Shown piece after piece: positions 31,420 to 43,375 of a stretch of DNA of 64,000 nt. Position numbers and translations under genes: made by a program. The number at the start of each line of letters is the position of its first letter. Positions within the stretch are counted from its first letter, which is position 1. Under the pieces are notes generated by a model. It saw only the letters and a program-made list of their open reading frames with translations. It ran no database searches and was not told where the DNA came from. This stretch comes from DATJPY01 sp035506135 (lineage in GTDB: Bacteria > Myxococcota_A > UBA9160 > PR03): the NCBI GenBank assembly GCA_035506135.1, contig DATJPY010000112.1, positions 71,122-135,121 of the forward strand, written 5' to 3'.

Positions 31420-32277
31420 GTGAGCGCCGCCTGGATCGTCGATGTCGGCGACGCCGACTTCGAGCGCGAGGTGGTCGAGCGCTCGCGCACGACGCCCGTG
31501 GTGGTCGACTTCTGGGCGCCGTGGTGCGGGCCCTGCCGGGTGCTCGGGCCGCTGCTCGAGCGGCTCGCGGATCAGCACCGCGGCGCGTTCGTCCTGGCGC
31601 GCGTCGACGTCGATCGAAACCCCGCTCTCGCGCAGGCCTTCCAGGTCCGCAGCATCCCCGCGGTGAAGGCGTTTCGCGATGCGGCGCTCGTCGCGGAGTT
31701 CGAGGGCGCCCAGCCCGAGAGCGTGCTGCGGCGCTTCGTCGAGGCGCTGCTTCCGAGCGATGCCGATCGCGCCGCGCAGGCCGGCGAGGCGGCTGCCGCG
31801 GCGGGCGATCCCACCCGCGCGGAGGAGCGCTTTCGCGCGGCGCTGGCCCTCGACCCTCGCCATCCGGGAGCCAGCTTGGGCCTTGGCCGCCTCCACGCGG
31901 CGCGCGGCGAGGCGGAGCAGGCGCTCGAGTGCCTGGACGGGATCGGGCCCGGCACCCCGGCGTCGGCGGAGGCCGCTCGCCTGGCCGCGTCGCTGCGGAC
32001 CGGGCAGGCGGGAGGGGGCGACGAGGGCGAGCTCCGCCGCCGTGTCGAGGCGGACCCTGGCGACGCCGCCGCGCGCGTGGAGCTAGGCCGGCTCCTCGCC
32101 GCGCGCGGGCAGCACGAGGCCGCTCTCGAGGCGCTGCTCGAGGCCATCCGCCGAGACCCCCATCATGCGGACGACGCCGCGCGGCGCGCCATGCTGGATC
32201 TCTTCGAGATCCTGGGGCCCGAGCACCCGCTCACCCAGCGCTACCGCCCCGCGCTCGCCCGCGTCCTGTTCCGCTAG
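31420..32277 (+). CDS. Thioredoxin-TPR protein (CnoX/YbbN-like)
   Basis: A 285-residue protein. Residues 1-115 form a thioredoxin fold with redox-active C36 and C39 (WCGPC) and the cis-Pro loop RSIPAVKAF. The rest holds TPR-like helical repeats (AEERFRAALALDPRHPGASLGLGRL and later ones). This architecture is CnoX/YbbN, a holdase that guards client proteins and works with GroEL. E. coli CnoX lacks the CxxC pair, whereas the present CGPC suggests active thiol exchange, as in Caulobacter. GTG start chosen because the thioredoxin fold begins there. No signal peptide, so cytoplasmic. Confidence 0.87.
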   Translation: MSAAWIVDVGDADFEREVVERSRTTPVVVDFWAPWCGPCRVLGPLLERLADQHRGAFVLARVDVDRNPALAQAFQVRSIPAVKAFRDAALVAEFEGAQPESVLRRFVEALLPSDADRAAQAGEAAAAAGDPTRAEERFRAALALDPRHPGASLGLGRLHAARGEAEQALECLDGIGPGTPASAEAARLAASLRTGQAGGGDEGELRRRVEADPGDAAARVELGRLLAARGQHEAALEALLEAIRRDPHHADDAARRAMLDLFEILGPEHPLTQRYRPALARVLFR

Positions 32278-32358
32278 CAATCCGTCCCTCGCATCGTACT
32301 CCGGCAAGTCGCGCCTCCGTCCGGTCGATACGGAGGGGGAAGCCACCCGCGAGACGCC

Positions 32359-33336
32359 ATGGCGACCATCCTCGTGATCGACGACTCCGGCTCGGCGCGC
32401 GCGGCGATCCGCCAGGCGCTCGAGGCGTCCGGACGCGTCGACCGCATCCTCGAGGCCGGCGACGGCCTGATCGGCCTGCGCCTCCTCCTGGCCGAGGAGA
32501 TCGACGCCGCGATCTGCGACCTCGAGATGCCGGGCCTCGACGGCGAGAAGCTGCTCGCTGCGCGGCGCTGCCGACCCGGCGGCGAGGAGATCCCCTTCCT
32601 GTTCCTGACCGGGAGCCGCGATCCGGAGCGCCTGGTGCGGCTTCTGCGCAGCGGCGCCAGCGACACCATCCCGAAGCCCTTCCATCCCGCGGAGCTGATC
32701 GCGCGCCTCGAGCTGCAGCTCCGGCTGCGCCGCCTGCAGTCGGAGCTGCGCGAGAAGAACGCGACGCTCGCGCGGCTCTCCACCACCGACGCGGTGACCG
32801 AGCTGCGCTCGCGCCGCTACGTGGGCGAGCTGCTCGCCATCGAGGTGCTGCGCGCCACCCGCTATCGCACGCCGTTGTCGGTGCTGATGGCCGACCTCGA
32901 TCACTTCAAGCGCATCAACGACGTGCATGGGCACCGCGCAGGCGATGTCGTGCTGGCCGGTGTCGGCGCGGCGATCCGGGGAGCCCTCCGCGCGACCGAC
33001 GCTGCCGGCCGCTACGGCGGCGAGGAGATCCTGATCGTCCTCCCGCAGACCGACCTCGAAGGCGCGCGCGTGCTGGCCGAACGCCTGCGGCTCGCGGTCG
33101 AGCAGGCCGAGTTCGAGATCGGCGGCGCGAGCGTCTCGATCACCGTGAGCGTCGGCGTCGCGTCACTCGGCGGCGACGTGCGAAGCGCCGACGACCTCGT
33201 CGAGGCGGCCGACGGTGCCCTCTACGGGGCCAAGGCGGCGGGTCGCAACCGGGTGGTGCTGGCGCGCGCGCTTCCGGGAGTCGATACTCCTCCAGCCAGT
33301 CGGACGCCCGAACGCGCCGTCGGGAGGAAGAGATGA
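32359..33336 (+). CDS. Response regulator diguanylate cyclase (REC-GGDEF)
   Basis: A 325-residue two-domain protein. The receiver domain has acidic pocket D8/D9, phospho-acceptor D54 (CDLEMPG) and Lys in PKPF. The GGDEF domain carries GGEEI (220-224), an active-site variant, so it should make c-di-GMP from GTP. R211 to D214 (RATD), five residues before GGEE, forms the RxxD inhibitory site for product feedback. It resembles WspR or PleD without a second receiver. No cognate histidine kinase is adjacent. The last four bases (ATGA) start the next gene. Confidence 0.92.
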   Translation: MATILVIDDSGSARAAIRQALEASGRVDRILEAGDGLIGLRLLLAEEIDAAICDLEMPGLDGEKLLAARRCRPGGEEIPFLFLTGSRDPERLVRLLRSGASDTIPKPFHPAELIARLELQLRLRRLQSELREKNATLARLSTTDAVTELRSRRYVGELLAIEVLRATRYRTPLSVLMADLDHFKRINDVHGHRAGDVVLAGVGAAIRGALRATDAAGRYGGEEILIVLPQTDLEGARVLAERLRLAVEQAEFEIGGASVSITVSVGVASLGGDVRSADDLVEAADGALYGAKAAGRNRVVLARALPGVDTPPASRTPERAVGRKR

Positions 33337-33611
33337 GCGAGCCCGAGCGGGACGAGACGCCGGAGACCGAGCCGGAGGGCGAGGAGGTCCCGCGCAACCC
33401 GTTCGACAACCCGCTGTTCCTTCCGGTGCTGCTCTTCGGGCTGGCGCTCTGGTTCGGCTACGACGGCTGGATCAACCAGGACCCGAAGATGCTCGAGCAT
33501 CTGGCTTTCAACCGCTACGGCTTCGGCTTCCTGGTGGTCGCCTTCGTCTGGTCCGCGATCCGCGCGCGCGCGGAGCTGCGGGCGGCCGCCGAGGCGAAGA
33601 AGACACAGTAG
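33333..33611 (+). CDS. Small membrane protein coupled to the diguanylate cyclase
   Basis: A 92-residue protein, not assigned to a family. An acidic N-terminus (about 1-25, many Glu) precedes a first membrane helix (LFLPVLLFGLALWFGY), a short loop with GWINQDPKMLEHLAFNRYGF, and a second helix (FGFLVVAFVWSAIRA) with a basic/Ala C-terminus. The loop resembles conserved two-helix hypothetical proteins of deltaproteobacteria, but this is from memory. The ATGA overlap with the cyclase implies coupled expression. Its stop lies one base from the convergent rarA stop. Confidence 0.75.
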   Translation: MSEPERDETPETEPEGEEVPRNPFDNPLFLPVLLFGLALWFGYDGWINQDPKMLEHLAFNRYGFGFLVVAFVWSAIRARAELRAAAEAKKTQ

Positions 33612-33612
33612 C

Positions 33613-34959
33613 TCAGGCCTTCGGCGCGCTGCGCCTCCGGCGCCACTCCGCCAGACGCCGCGCGATCGCCGCCTCGGCGCCCTCCTCGGTCGGCTCGTAG
33701 AATCGCGCATCGCCGAGCGCCGCCGGAAGATTCGGGTCCGCGACGAAGCGCTCCGGCTCGCCGTGCGGGTAGCGGTAGTCGCGCCCGTAGCCGAGCTCGC
33801 GCAGAAGCGGCGTCGGTGCGTTGCGCAGGTGGAGCGGGACGGGCAGCGAGCCGTGCTCGCGAGCCGCCTCGCCGGCGCGCTCGATCGCCCGGTAGGACGC
33901 GTTGCTCTTCGGCGCGCAGGCGAGGAAGGTCACCGCCTGCCCGAGGTTGATGCGCGCCTCGGGCATCCCGATGCGCTCGACGGCCTGGTACGCGGCGACC
34001 GCGAGCGCGAGCGCCGCCGGCTCGGCATTCCCTACGTCCTCGGACGCGAAGACCACCATGCGGCGCGCGAGGAAGCGCGGATCCTCGCCGGCCTCGAGCA
34101 TGCGCGCCGCCCAGTAGAGCGCGGCGTCGGGGTCGCTCGCGCGCAGGCTCTTGATGAACGCCGACACCACGTTGTAGTGCTCCTCGCGATCGCGATCGTG
34201 GAGCAGCACGCGGCGGCCTGCGGCCTGCTGGACGATCTCGGCGCTGAGCACGCCGCGGCCGGCCGCGAGGCTGGCCGCGGCCTCCAGCAGTCCGAGTGCG
34301 CGGCGCGCGTCGCCGTCCGCGAGTTCGGCCAGGAGCGCCACCGCACCCGGATCGGCGCGAAGGTCGGAGCTGCCGAGCCCGTGCTCGGCATCGGCGAGCG
34401 CGCGCTCGAGCAGCGTCTCGATCGCATCGCGCCCGAGCGGCGCGAGCACGTACACGCGGCAGCGAGAGAGCAGCGGCGCGATCACCTCGAACGAGGGGTT
34501 CTCGGTGGTCGCACCGATGAGCGTCACCGTCCCGGCCTCGACATGGGGGAGGAGCGCGTCCTGCTGCGCGCGGTTGAAGCGATGGATCTCGTCGAGGAAG
34601 AGCGCCGTGCGGCGGCCGGCCGCAGCCTCGCGCGCGGCGCGCTCGACCACGGCGCGCACCTCCTTCACGCCGGCATGGACGGCCGAGAGCGCCACGAGGA
34701 CCGTGCGCTTCGGGTCCCCGGCCAGGAGCGCCGCGAGCGTGGTCTTCCCGCAGCCTGGCGGGCCCCACAGGATGAGCGAGGGCAGCGCGCCCGAGTCGAC
34801 CAGCACGCGGAGCGGCGCTCCGGGGCCGATCAGCGCGTCCTGACCCACCACCTCGTCGAAGGTGCGCGGTCGCATGCGGTCGGCGAGGGGAGGGCGCGCG
34901 GCGCGCGCGCTCCGGCGCGGCGGCTCGAAGAGCTCGAGGGAATCGTCGTCCGAGGACAC
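33613..34959 (-). CDS. rarA: Replication-associated recombination protein A (RarA/MgsA)
   Basis: A 448-residue clamp-loader-like AAA+ ATPase that acts at stalled forks. The start has an FEPP segment, then PLADRMRPRTFDEVVGQ, Walker A LWGPPGCGKTT, Walker B ALFLDEIHRFN, sensor ATTENPSFEV and a C-terminal tetramerisation region (HLRNAPTPLLRELGYGRDYRYPH). Length fits the family. Divergent from nadK, with only 41 bases between the starts. Confidence 0.95.
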   Translation of the reverse strand: MSSDDDSLELFEPPRRSARAARPPLADRMRPRTFDEVVGQDALIGPGAPLRVLVDSGALPSLILWGPPGCGKTTLAALLAGDPKRTVLVALSAVHAGVKEVRAVVERAAREAAAGRRTALFLDEIHRFNRAQQDALLPHVEAGTVTLIGATTENPSFEVIAPLLSRCRVYVLAPLGRDAIETLLERALADAEHGLGSSDLRADPGAVALLAELADGDARRALGLLEAAASLAAGRGVLSAEIVQQAAGRRVLLHDRDREEHYNVVSAFIKSLRASDPDAALYWAARMLEAGEDPRFLARRMVVFASEDVGNAEPAALALAVAAYQAVERIGMPEARINLGQAVTFLACAPKSNASYRAIERAGEAAREHGSLPVPLHLRNAPTPLLRELGYGRDYRYPHGEPERFVADPNLPAALGDARFYEPTEEGAEAAIARRLAEWRRRRSAPKA

Positions 34960-35000
34960 GCCCCGATGCTAGCTTCCCTCCCACCCCGGAAGGCGGCAGC

Positions 35001-35861
35001 ATGGCGATCCGGACCGTCGGAGTGGCGATCAAGCCGGGCGTGCCCCGGGCGGCCGTGGCCGCGCGCGATCTCGCGAAGTGGCTCGATCAGCGCGGCGTCG
35101 CGACGCTCTTCGATCCCGACGCCGCCACGGCCGTGGGGCAGCCGGCGGCTTCGCGCGCCGAGCTCGTGCGGCGCGCCGACCTGATCGTGGTGCTCGGCGG
35201 CGACGGCACCTTGCTCGCGGTGGCGCGGGCGGTCGAGGATCACCCCGTTCCCATCCTCGGCATCAACCTCGGGACGCTCGGCTTCCTCGCCGAGGTCTCG
35301 GTCGACGAGATGGAGCGCGCGCTCGGTCGCGCGCTGGCGGGCGAGCTTCGCATCGAGGAGCGCATGCGGCTCGACGTCGAGCACGCCCGCGGAGGCGCGG
35401 TGCTCCGCCGCTATCGCGCGTTGAACGATGCCGTCATCACCAACCGCGGCGCGCTGGCGCGCATCATCGACCTCGAGACGCACGCCGACGGCCAGCCCGT
35501 CACGACCTATCACGCCGACGGGCTGATCGTCGCGACGCCCACCGGCTCGACGGCCTACTCGCTGTCGGCGGGCGGCCCGATCCTGCTGCCGGGCGTGCAG
35601 TCGTTCCTGCTGACGCCGATCTGTCCGCACACGCTGACGCAGCGGCCGCTGGTGCTGCCGGACTCGGCGCACCTCGAGGTGGTGGTCCACGCGCTGGGCG
35701 GCGAGGTGCAGCTCACCGTCGACGGGCAGCACGGCGATCGCCTGGAGGACGGCGACCGCGTGCGCGTGCAGCGCTCCGCGCACCCCGCCCACCTCCTGGT
35801 GGCGCCCCTGCGCAGCCGCTTCGAGGTGCTGCGCAACAAGCTTCGCTGGGGCGAGCGTTGA
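35001..35861 (+). CDS. nadK: NAD kinase
   Basis: A 286-residue ATP-NAD kinase that makes NADP. The catalytic GGDGT ([12 protein letters not shown]) and the [11 protein letters not shown] and LNDAVITN segments are all present, as is the [16 protein letters not shown] loop. It starts with ATG after GGAAGGCGGCAGC. Its TGA overlaps the TTG start of recN, a common nadK-recN pairing. Confidence 0.97.
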   Translation: MAIRTVGVAIKPGVPRAAVAARDLAKWLDQRGVATLFDPDAATAVGQPAASRAELVRRADLIVVLGGDGTLLAVARAVEDHPVPILGINLGTLGFLAEVSVDEMERALGRALAGELRIEERMRLDVEHARGGAVLRRYRALNDAVITNRGALARIIDLETHADGQPVTTYHADGLIVATPTGSTAYSLSAGGPILLPGVQSFLLTPICPHTLTQRPLVLPDSAHLEVVVHALGGEVQLTVDGQHGDRLEDGDRVRVQRSAHPAHLLVAPLRSRFEVLRNKLRWGER

Positions 35862-37606
35862 TCGAGACGCTGCGGATCGCGGATCTCGCCGTGGTCGAGA
35901 GCGCCGAGCTCGAGTTCGGACCGGGCCTGAACGTGCTGACGGGCGAGACCGGCGCGGGAAAGTCGATCGTGCTCGGCGCGCTCGCCCTGCTGGCCGGAGC
36001 GCGCGCGGCCGGCGACGCCGTGCGCGAAGGCGCCGAGGAGGCGCGCGTCGAGGCCGTGTTCCGCACCGCGGGGCTTCCCGATCTCGAGGCGGAGCTCGCC
36101 GCGCGCGGGCTCGCGACGGACGACCACGAGCTGGTGGTGTCGCGCAGCGTGAGCCGCACCGGGCGCAGCCGCGCGCAGGTCGGCGGTCGACTCGTTCCGG
36201 TGTCGGCGCTCGCCGAGCTGTTTGCCGGCCGGCTCGAGATTTCGAGCCAGCACGAGTCTCAGGCGCTGCGGCGCGCCGAGAGCCACGGCCGGCTGCTCGA
36301 CGCTTTCGGGGGCCTCGAGGCCGTGCGCGCGCGCGTCGAGCAGGGCCATGCCGCTCTGCGCGCGCTGCGTGCGGAGCGCGAGCGGCTCGAGGCGGACACC
36401 GAGGAGCGCGCCCGCCGCCGCGACTTCCTCGCCTTCCAGCTCGGCGAGATCGACGCGGCGCGGCTCGCCCCGGGCGAGCTCGACGCGCTGCCCGCCGAGC
36501 ATGCGCGGCTTGCGCACGCCGAGGCGCTGCGCGCCGCGGCGGCGAGCGCCGCGGCGCGGCTCTCGGGCGATGCGGCGCAGGCGGATGCGCCGGGAGCCTG
36601 CGACCTGGTCGGGGGCGCTGCTCGCGAGCTCGAGCCGCTGCTGCGGATCGACCCGGCGCTGGCGGCGCTCGCCGAGCGGCTGCGCGCAGCGGCGAGCGAT
36701 CTCGCCGATGCGGCGCGCGATCTCGAGCGCTACGCGGACGGCGTCGACGTCGATCCCTCGCGGCGCGCGGCGGTGGAGGAGCGCCTCGCCGAGCTCGAGC
36801 GGCTGCGGCGCAAGTACGGGCGCGGCGAGGCGGAGATCGCCGCCCAGCGAGAGCGGCTGGCCGCCGAGCTGGACGCGATCGCCGGCAGCGACGACCGCGG
36901 CCGCGAGCTCGCGGCGCGCGAGGTCGAGCGCGCCTCGCAGCTTGCGGCCGACGCCGCGGAGCTGTCGCAGGGCCGGCGCGCGGCGGCGGGCCACCTCGCC
37001 GGCGAGGTGGAGGGCGCGCTCGCCGGGCTCGCGCTGCCCGGTGCGCGCCTGGTGGTGGGCCTCGAGCCCGTCCTCGCCCCGGACGGCCTTCCGTGCGGCG
37101 CGACCGGCGCCGAGCAGGTCGAGCTGCTCTTCTCCGCGGACCGCGGCGGAAGCCCGCGGCCGCTGCGCAAGGTGGCGTCGGGGGGCGAGCTGTCGCGCCT
37201 CTTCCTCGCGCTCAAGAATGCACTGCGCCGGAGCGAGGCCGGCATGGTGCTGGTGTTCGACGAGGTCGACGCCGGAATCGGCGGACACACGGCAGACCGC
37301 GTGGGCGCCGTGCTGGCGGAGCTCGCCGCCGACCACCAGGTGCTCTGCATCACGCACCTGCCGCAGATCGCCGCCCAGGCCGCGACGCATCTGCGCGTCG
37401 AGAAGAGCGCGCGCGACGGCCGCGCAGGGACTCGGGTGGTGCAGCTCGCCGCCGCGCAGCGCGTCGAGGAGCTGGCGCGTATGGCGGGGGGCGCCGCCGT
37501 CACCGAGGCGACGCGCCGGCATGCCCGCGAGCTGCTGCGCGGCGGCCGCAGGAGCCGTGGGACCGAGCGGGCCGTCACCCCGCCGGGCGAGCGGTCGCCG
37601 CGATAA
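35858..37606 (+). CDS. recN: DNA repair protein RecN
   Basis: A 582-residue SMC-like ATPase for double-strand-break repair. Walker A GETGAGKS lies near residue 28, then SSQHESQAL (the Q-loop-like region), two coiled-coil arms in the middle, the ABC signature [16 protein letters not shown] near 435 and Walker [11 protein letters not shown]. Usual length is about 550-580. TTG is the start: TTGA overlaps the nadK stop and gives the standard (M)[12 protein letters not shown] beginning. Confidence 0.95.
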   Translation: MIETLRIADLAVVESAELEFGPGLNVLTGETGAGKSIVLGALALLAGARAAGDAVREGAEEARVEAVFRTAGLPDLEAELAARGLATDDHELVVSRSVSRTGRSRAQVGGRLVPVSALAELFAGRLEISSQHESQALRRAESHGRLLDAFGGLEAVRARVEQGHAALRALRAERERLEADTEERARRRDFLAFQLGEIDAARLAPGELDALPAEHARLAHAEALRAAAASAAARLSGDAAQADAPGACDLVGGAARELEPLLRIDPALAALAERLRAAASDLADAARDLERYADGVDVDPSRRAAVEERLAELERLRRKYGRGEAEIAAQRERLAAELDAIAGSDDRGRELAAREVERASQLAADAAELSQGRRAAAGHLAGEVEGALAGLALPGARLVVGLEPVLAPDGLPCGATGAEQVELLFSADRGGSPRPLRKVASGGELSRLFLALKNALRRSEAGMVLVFDEVDAGIGGHTADRVGAVLAELAADHQVLCITHLPQIAAQAATHLRVEKSARDGRAGTRVVQLAAAQRVEELARMAGGAAVTEATRRHARELLRGGRRSRGTERAVTPPGERSPR

Positions 37607-37632
37607 AGCCCGCGCCGCGGCGCTCCGAAGAG

Positions 37633-37656
37633 CCACGCGGGCGCGAGCGCCCGTGG
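37633..37656. other. Hairpin between recN and the FHA gene
   Basis: Stem CGGGCG-CGAG-CGCCCG (37638-37653) extended by CCA/TGG pairs across a small bulge. It ends just before the ribosome site GGAGGA of the FHA gene, so it could terminate recN mRNA or modulate translation. Confidence 0.3.
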
Positions 37657-37663
37657 AGGAGCC

Positions 37664-38038
37664 ATGGAGCCCTCGAATCCGGCCGCTCCCGAGCGCGCCG
37701 CCGGTCGGCCGGTGCCCCCGGGCGCACAGATCCGCGTCATGGCGGGCTTCTTCGAGGGCCTCGAGCTCCCGATCGACCGCGAGTGGCTCGTGATCGGGCG
37801 CGGCAAGAGCGCGGAGATCATGATCGCCGAGCCGACCATCTCGCGCGCGCACGCCGCAATCGGCTACGACGGCGGCGGCTTCTTCGTACAGGACCTGCGC
37901 AGCACCAACGGGACGCTGGTGAACGGCGAGCGCCGCGAGCGCGCGTCGCTCCGCGACCACGACGAGATCCAGATCGGACGGCTCCACCTCCTCGTGCGGC
38001 TGCCCGCGCTCGAGAACGGCGACGCGGCGAGCCGCTGA
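37664..38038 (+). CDS. FHA domain protein
   Basis: A 124-residue single-domain protein that should bind phosphothreonine peptides. The FHA landmarks are visible: VIGRG (about 45), SRAHA (the Ser-x-x-His phosphate contact, near 62-66) and the STNGTLVNG loop (about 84-92). It has a Pro-rich N-terminus and no transmembrane helix. No Ser/Thr kinase is adjacent. FHA proteins with separate kinases are frequent in Myxococcota. Confidence 0.9.
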   Translation: MEPSNPAAPERAAGRPVPPGAQIRVMAGFFEGLELPIDREWLVIGRGKSAEIMIAEPTISRAHAAIGYDGGGFFVQDLRSTNGTLVNGERRERASLRDHDEIQIGRLHLLVRLPALENGDAASR

Positions 38039-38054
38039 GCGCGCCGCGCGCGCT

Positions 38055-38083
38055 TTGCCCCGCCCGGAGCCGTTCCCTACCTT
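38055..38083 (+). promoter_or_regulatory. Candidate promoter of secA
   Basis: TTGCCC, 17 bases, TACCTT, 35 bases upstream of the secA ATG. It begins 17 bases after the FHA stop. Confidence 0.5.
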
Positions 38084-38118
38084 CCCCGAACCCGCCCCCG
38101 GAGCCCATCCGCACCTCG

Positions 38119-40923
<2,805 letters not shown>

Positions 40924-40924
40924 G

Positions 40925-42136
40925 TTGATCGCCCACCCGAGCGCCTCGCGATCCGCCGCCGTGCCCGGCTTCCGGGCCGCCGGCGTGCGCTGCGGCATCA
41001 AGCGGCAGGGACTCGATCTCGCGCTCATCGCGAGCGACGGCCCTGCGGCGGCGGCGGGCGTCTTCACGCGCTCGAGCGTGGTCGGCGCGCCGGTGGAGCT
41101 CTCGCGCGAGCGGGTGCGCAGCGGACGCGCGCGCGTCATCGTGGCCAACAGCGGCGTCTCGAACGTGGCGATGGGTGCGCGCGGCCGCGCCGACGCCCGC
41201 GCCATGACCGCGGCGGCTGCGCGCGCCCTCGGCTGCCGGCCGGAGGAGGTGCTGGTCGCGTCGACGGGCGTGATCGGGCACCCCCTCCCGATCGCGCGCA
41301 TCCGCGCGGGCCTGCCGCGCGCGGTGCGTTCACTGCGCGGTGACGGCCTCGGCGCCGCGGCGCGCGCGATCATGACCACCGACACGATCCCGAAGGTCGC
41401 GGTGTTGCACACGCGCATCGACGGGCGCCGCGTCACGCTCGCCGGGATCGCCAAGGGCTCTGGGATGATCGAGCCCAACCTGGCGACGATGCTCTCGTTC
41501 CTCTTGACCGACGCGGCCGTGGCGCCACCGCTCCTGCGCCGCATGCTCCGCGACGCCTGCCGCACGAGCTTCAACCGCCTGACGGTCGACGGCGAGACGT
41601 CGACCAGCGACACGGTGCTGCTCCTCGCCAACGGACGCGCCGGCCACGCGACGCTGCGCGACCCGGCGAGCGCCGGGGCGCGGCGCCTTGCTACCGCGCT
41701 CACGGAGCTCTCGGAGTCGCTGGCGCGCGCGCTCGCGCGCGACGGCGAGGGCGCGACCAAGCTCGTGACGGTGCGGGTCGCTGGCGCACGCAGCGGCGCC
41801 GAGGCCGAGCGGGCGGCCCGGCGGATCGCCAACTCGATGCTGGTCAAGACGGCGCTGTTCGGGGGCGACCCGAACTGGGGGCGCATCCTGCAGACCGTGG
41901 GCGCGGCGCGGGTGCGGATCGCGCTCGCGCGCGCCGAGGTGCGACTCGCGGGAGTCGTGGTCTGGCGCCACGGCGCGCCGACCGGCCCGGCGGCGCGCGC
42001 TCGCGCCGGGCGCGCGCTGCGAGCCCGGGAGATCGAGGTCTCGATCGACCTCGGCGCCGGGCGCCACGGGACGACGGTCTGGACCTGCGACCTCTCGTAC
42101 GACTACGTACGCATCAACGCCGACTACACGACCTGA
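40925..42136 (+). CDS. argJ: Bifunctional ornithine acetyltransferase/N-acetylglutamate synthase
   Basis: A 403-residue Ntn-type enzyme that transfers acetyl from N-acetylornithine to glutamate. Present are STGVIGHPLP (oxyanion Thr-Gly), TTDTIPK, GIAKGSGMIEPNLATML with the self-cleavage nucleophile T188, FNRLTVDGETSTSDT, LVKTALFGGDPNWGRI and the YVRINADYTT end. One departure is NSGVSN where most ArgJ proteins have an N-A/S-G-N-A-N motif. The start is TTG 40925, one base after the secA stop, or GTG 40961, which fits the conserved beginning equally well. Arginine synthesis via the cyclic route is implied. Confidence 0.93.
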   Translation: MIAHPSASRSAAVPGFRAAGVRCGIKRQGLDLALIASDGPAAAAGVFTRSSVVGAPVELSRERVRSGRARVIVANSGVSNVAMGARGRADARAMTAAAARALGCRPEEVLVASTGVIGHPLPIARIRAGLPRAVRSLRGDGLGAAARAIMTTDTIPKVAVLHTRIDGRRVTLAGIAKGSGMIEPNLATMLSFLLTDAAVAPPLLRRMLRDACRTSFNRLTVDGETSTSDTVLLLANGRAGHATLRDPASAGARRLATALTELSESLARALARDGEGATKLVTVRVAGARSGAEAERAARRIANSMLVKTALFGGDPNWGRILQTVGAARVRIALARAEVRLAGVVVWRHGAPTGPAARARAGRALRAREIEVSIDLGAGRHGTTVWTCDLSYDYVRINADYTT

Positions 42137-42167
42137 CCGAAAGCGCCGGCGCGGCGGCGGCTTAGCG

Positions 42168-42197
42168 TTGACGCCGGCGGGTGCGCTCTGCTATCCC
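42168..42197 (+). promoter_or_regulatory. Candidate promoter of the rpsB operon
   Basis: TTGACG, then an 18-base spacer ending in TGC (extended -10), then TATCCC. Predicted start at about 42204, leaving a leader of roughly 155 bases before rpsB. Confidence 0.5.
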
Positions 42198-42215
42198 CGA
42201 CACACTTCACACGCC

Positions 42216-42326
42216 CCGGACCGCCCGAGCGGTGTCCGGACCCGGCGCGAGGGGACGCGAGTCCGCTCGGCCGAGCCCGGAGGTCGGGACACGGTGGGTC
42301 CGCCGCGAGCTCGCGGCGGAGCCACG
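42216..42326 (+). promoter_or_regulatory. Structured leader of rpsB (three hairpins)
   Basis: Hairpin 1 pairs CCGGA-CCGC with GCGG-TCCGG (42216-42239). Hairpin 2 is the palindrome GCTCGGCCGAGC (42265-42276). Hairpin 3 has a perfect 9-bp stem TCCGCCGCG/CGCGGCGGA around AGCT (42299-42320), extended by four further pairs after a mismatch. Autoregulation by S2 is known for rpsB leaders in other bacteria; a match to a known motif is not shown. Confidence 0.4.
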
Positions 42327-42361
42327 GCCGGGGCGGAGGACCAACCGCGAAGGAGATCTGC

Positions 42362-43375
42362 ATGGCGGAGACCACGCCGCCGGGCCTCGCGACGACTGCC
42401 CCCGCGACGCGCCCGGTCGCCCCGGCGCCCGAGGCCGGCGCGACGTTCGCCGAGAGCCTGGCCGGAACGCCCCTCACCGTGCGGGCGCTGCTCGAGTCGG
42501 GCGCCCACTTCGGACATCAGACGCACCGCTGGAACCCGAAGATGAAGCCCTTCATCTTCGGCGAGCGCAACGGCGTGCACATCCTCGATCTCGACCAGAC
42601 GCTGGTGCGCTTCCGCGAGGCGCTCGAGTTCGTCCGCGAGACGGCTGCGGCCGGCGGCAAGGTGTTGTTCGTCGGGACCAAGCGGCAGGCGCAGGCGCCG
42701 GTGCAGCTCGAATCCGCGCGCGCCGCCCAGCTCTACGTGAACAACCGCTGGCTCGGCGGCACGCTCACCAACTTCCGCACCGTGCGGAAGTCGCTCGATC
42801 GGTTCAAGGAGCTGCTGGCGACCCTCGAGGACGCCGAGAAGAGCGCCGAGCTCTCCAAGAAGGAGCGCTCGAGCATGACGCGCGAGGTCGAGCGCTACCG
42901 CAAGGGGCTCGATGGCCTGCGCGAGATGTCCAAGCTCCCGGCGGCGCTCTTCGTGGTCGACGTGCGGCGCGAGCACATCGCGGTGGCGGAGGCGCAGCGG
43001 CTCGGGATCCCGATCGTGGCGGTGGTCGACAGCAACTGCGACCCCGACGAGATCGACTTCGCCATCCCCGCGAACGACGACGCGACGCGCGCCATCCAGC
43101 TCTACTGCGCGCAGGTCGCCGACGCCTGCCTCGAGGGCGCAGCGCTGCACGAGGAGCGCGTGCGCACGGAAGCGGTCAGCGAGTCGACCGGCCGCCGCGC
43201 CGAGGAGGCCTCGGCGCCGGGGACTGGCCGCGTCGTGGTCGAGATCAAGCAGCCGCCGCGTCGGGGTCGCGGCGCGACGCGCGGCCCGCGCAGCGGGCAG
43301 ACCCGCAGCGCCGGCGGCGAGCCGAACGAGGTGGCCGCCGCGCCGGCGCCCGAGACGGAAGGGGGCGAGAGCTGA
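42362..43375 (+). CDS. rpsB: 30S ribosomal protein S2 with extended termini
   Basis: A 337-residue S2, compared with about 240 in E. coli. The core starts near residue 38 ([24 protein letters not shown]) and includes [15 protein letters not shown] and the C-terminal [21 protein letters not shown] region ([17 protein letters not shown]). The extra parts are a Pro/Ala/Thr-rich N-tail of about 38 residues and a C-tail of about 65 residues, basic then acidic. AAGGAG sits 6 bases before the ATG. First gene of the rpsB-tsf-pyrH-frr-uppS-dxr-rseP run; its TGA shares a base with the tsf ATG. Confidence 0.97.
   Translation: MAETTPPGLATTAPATRPVAPAPEAGATFAESLAGTPLTVRALLESGAHFGHQTHRWNPKMKPFIFGERNGVHILDLDQTLVRFREALEFVRETAAAGGKVLFVGTKRQAQAPVQLESARAAQLYVNNRWLGGTLTNFRTVRKSLDRFKELLATLEDAEKSAELSKKERSSMTREVERYRKGLDGLREMSKLPAALFVVDVRREHIAVAEAQRLGIPIVAVVDSNCDPDEIDFAIPANDDATRAIQLYCAQVADACLEGAALHEERVRTEAVSESTGRRAEEASAPGTGRVVVEIKQPPRRGRGATRGPRSGQTRSAGGEPNEVAAAPAPETEGGES

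Noticed and set aside
37633..37656. recN intrinsic terminator
   Set aside because: The hairpin is good but has no T-run and lies against the ribosome site of the next gene, so it is listed only as a hairpin.
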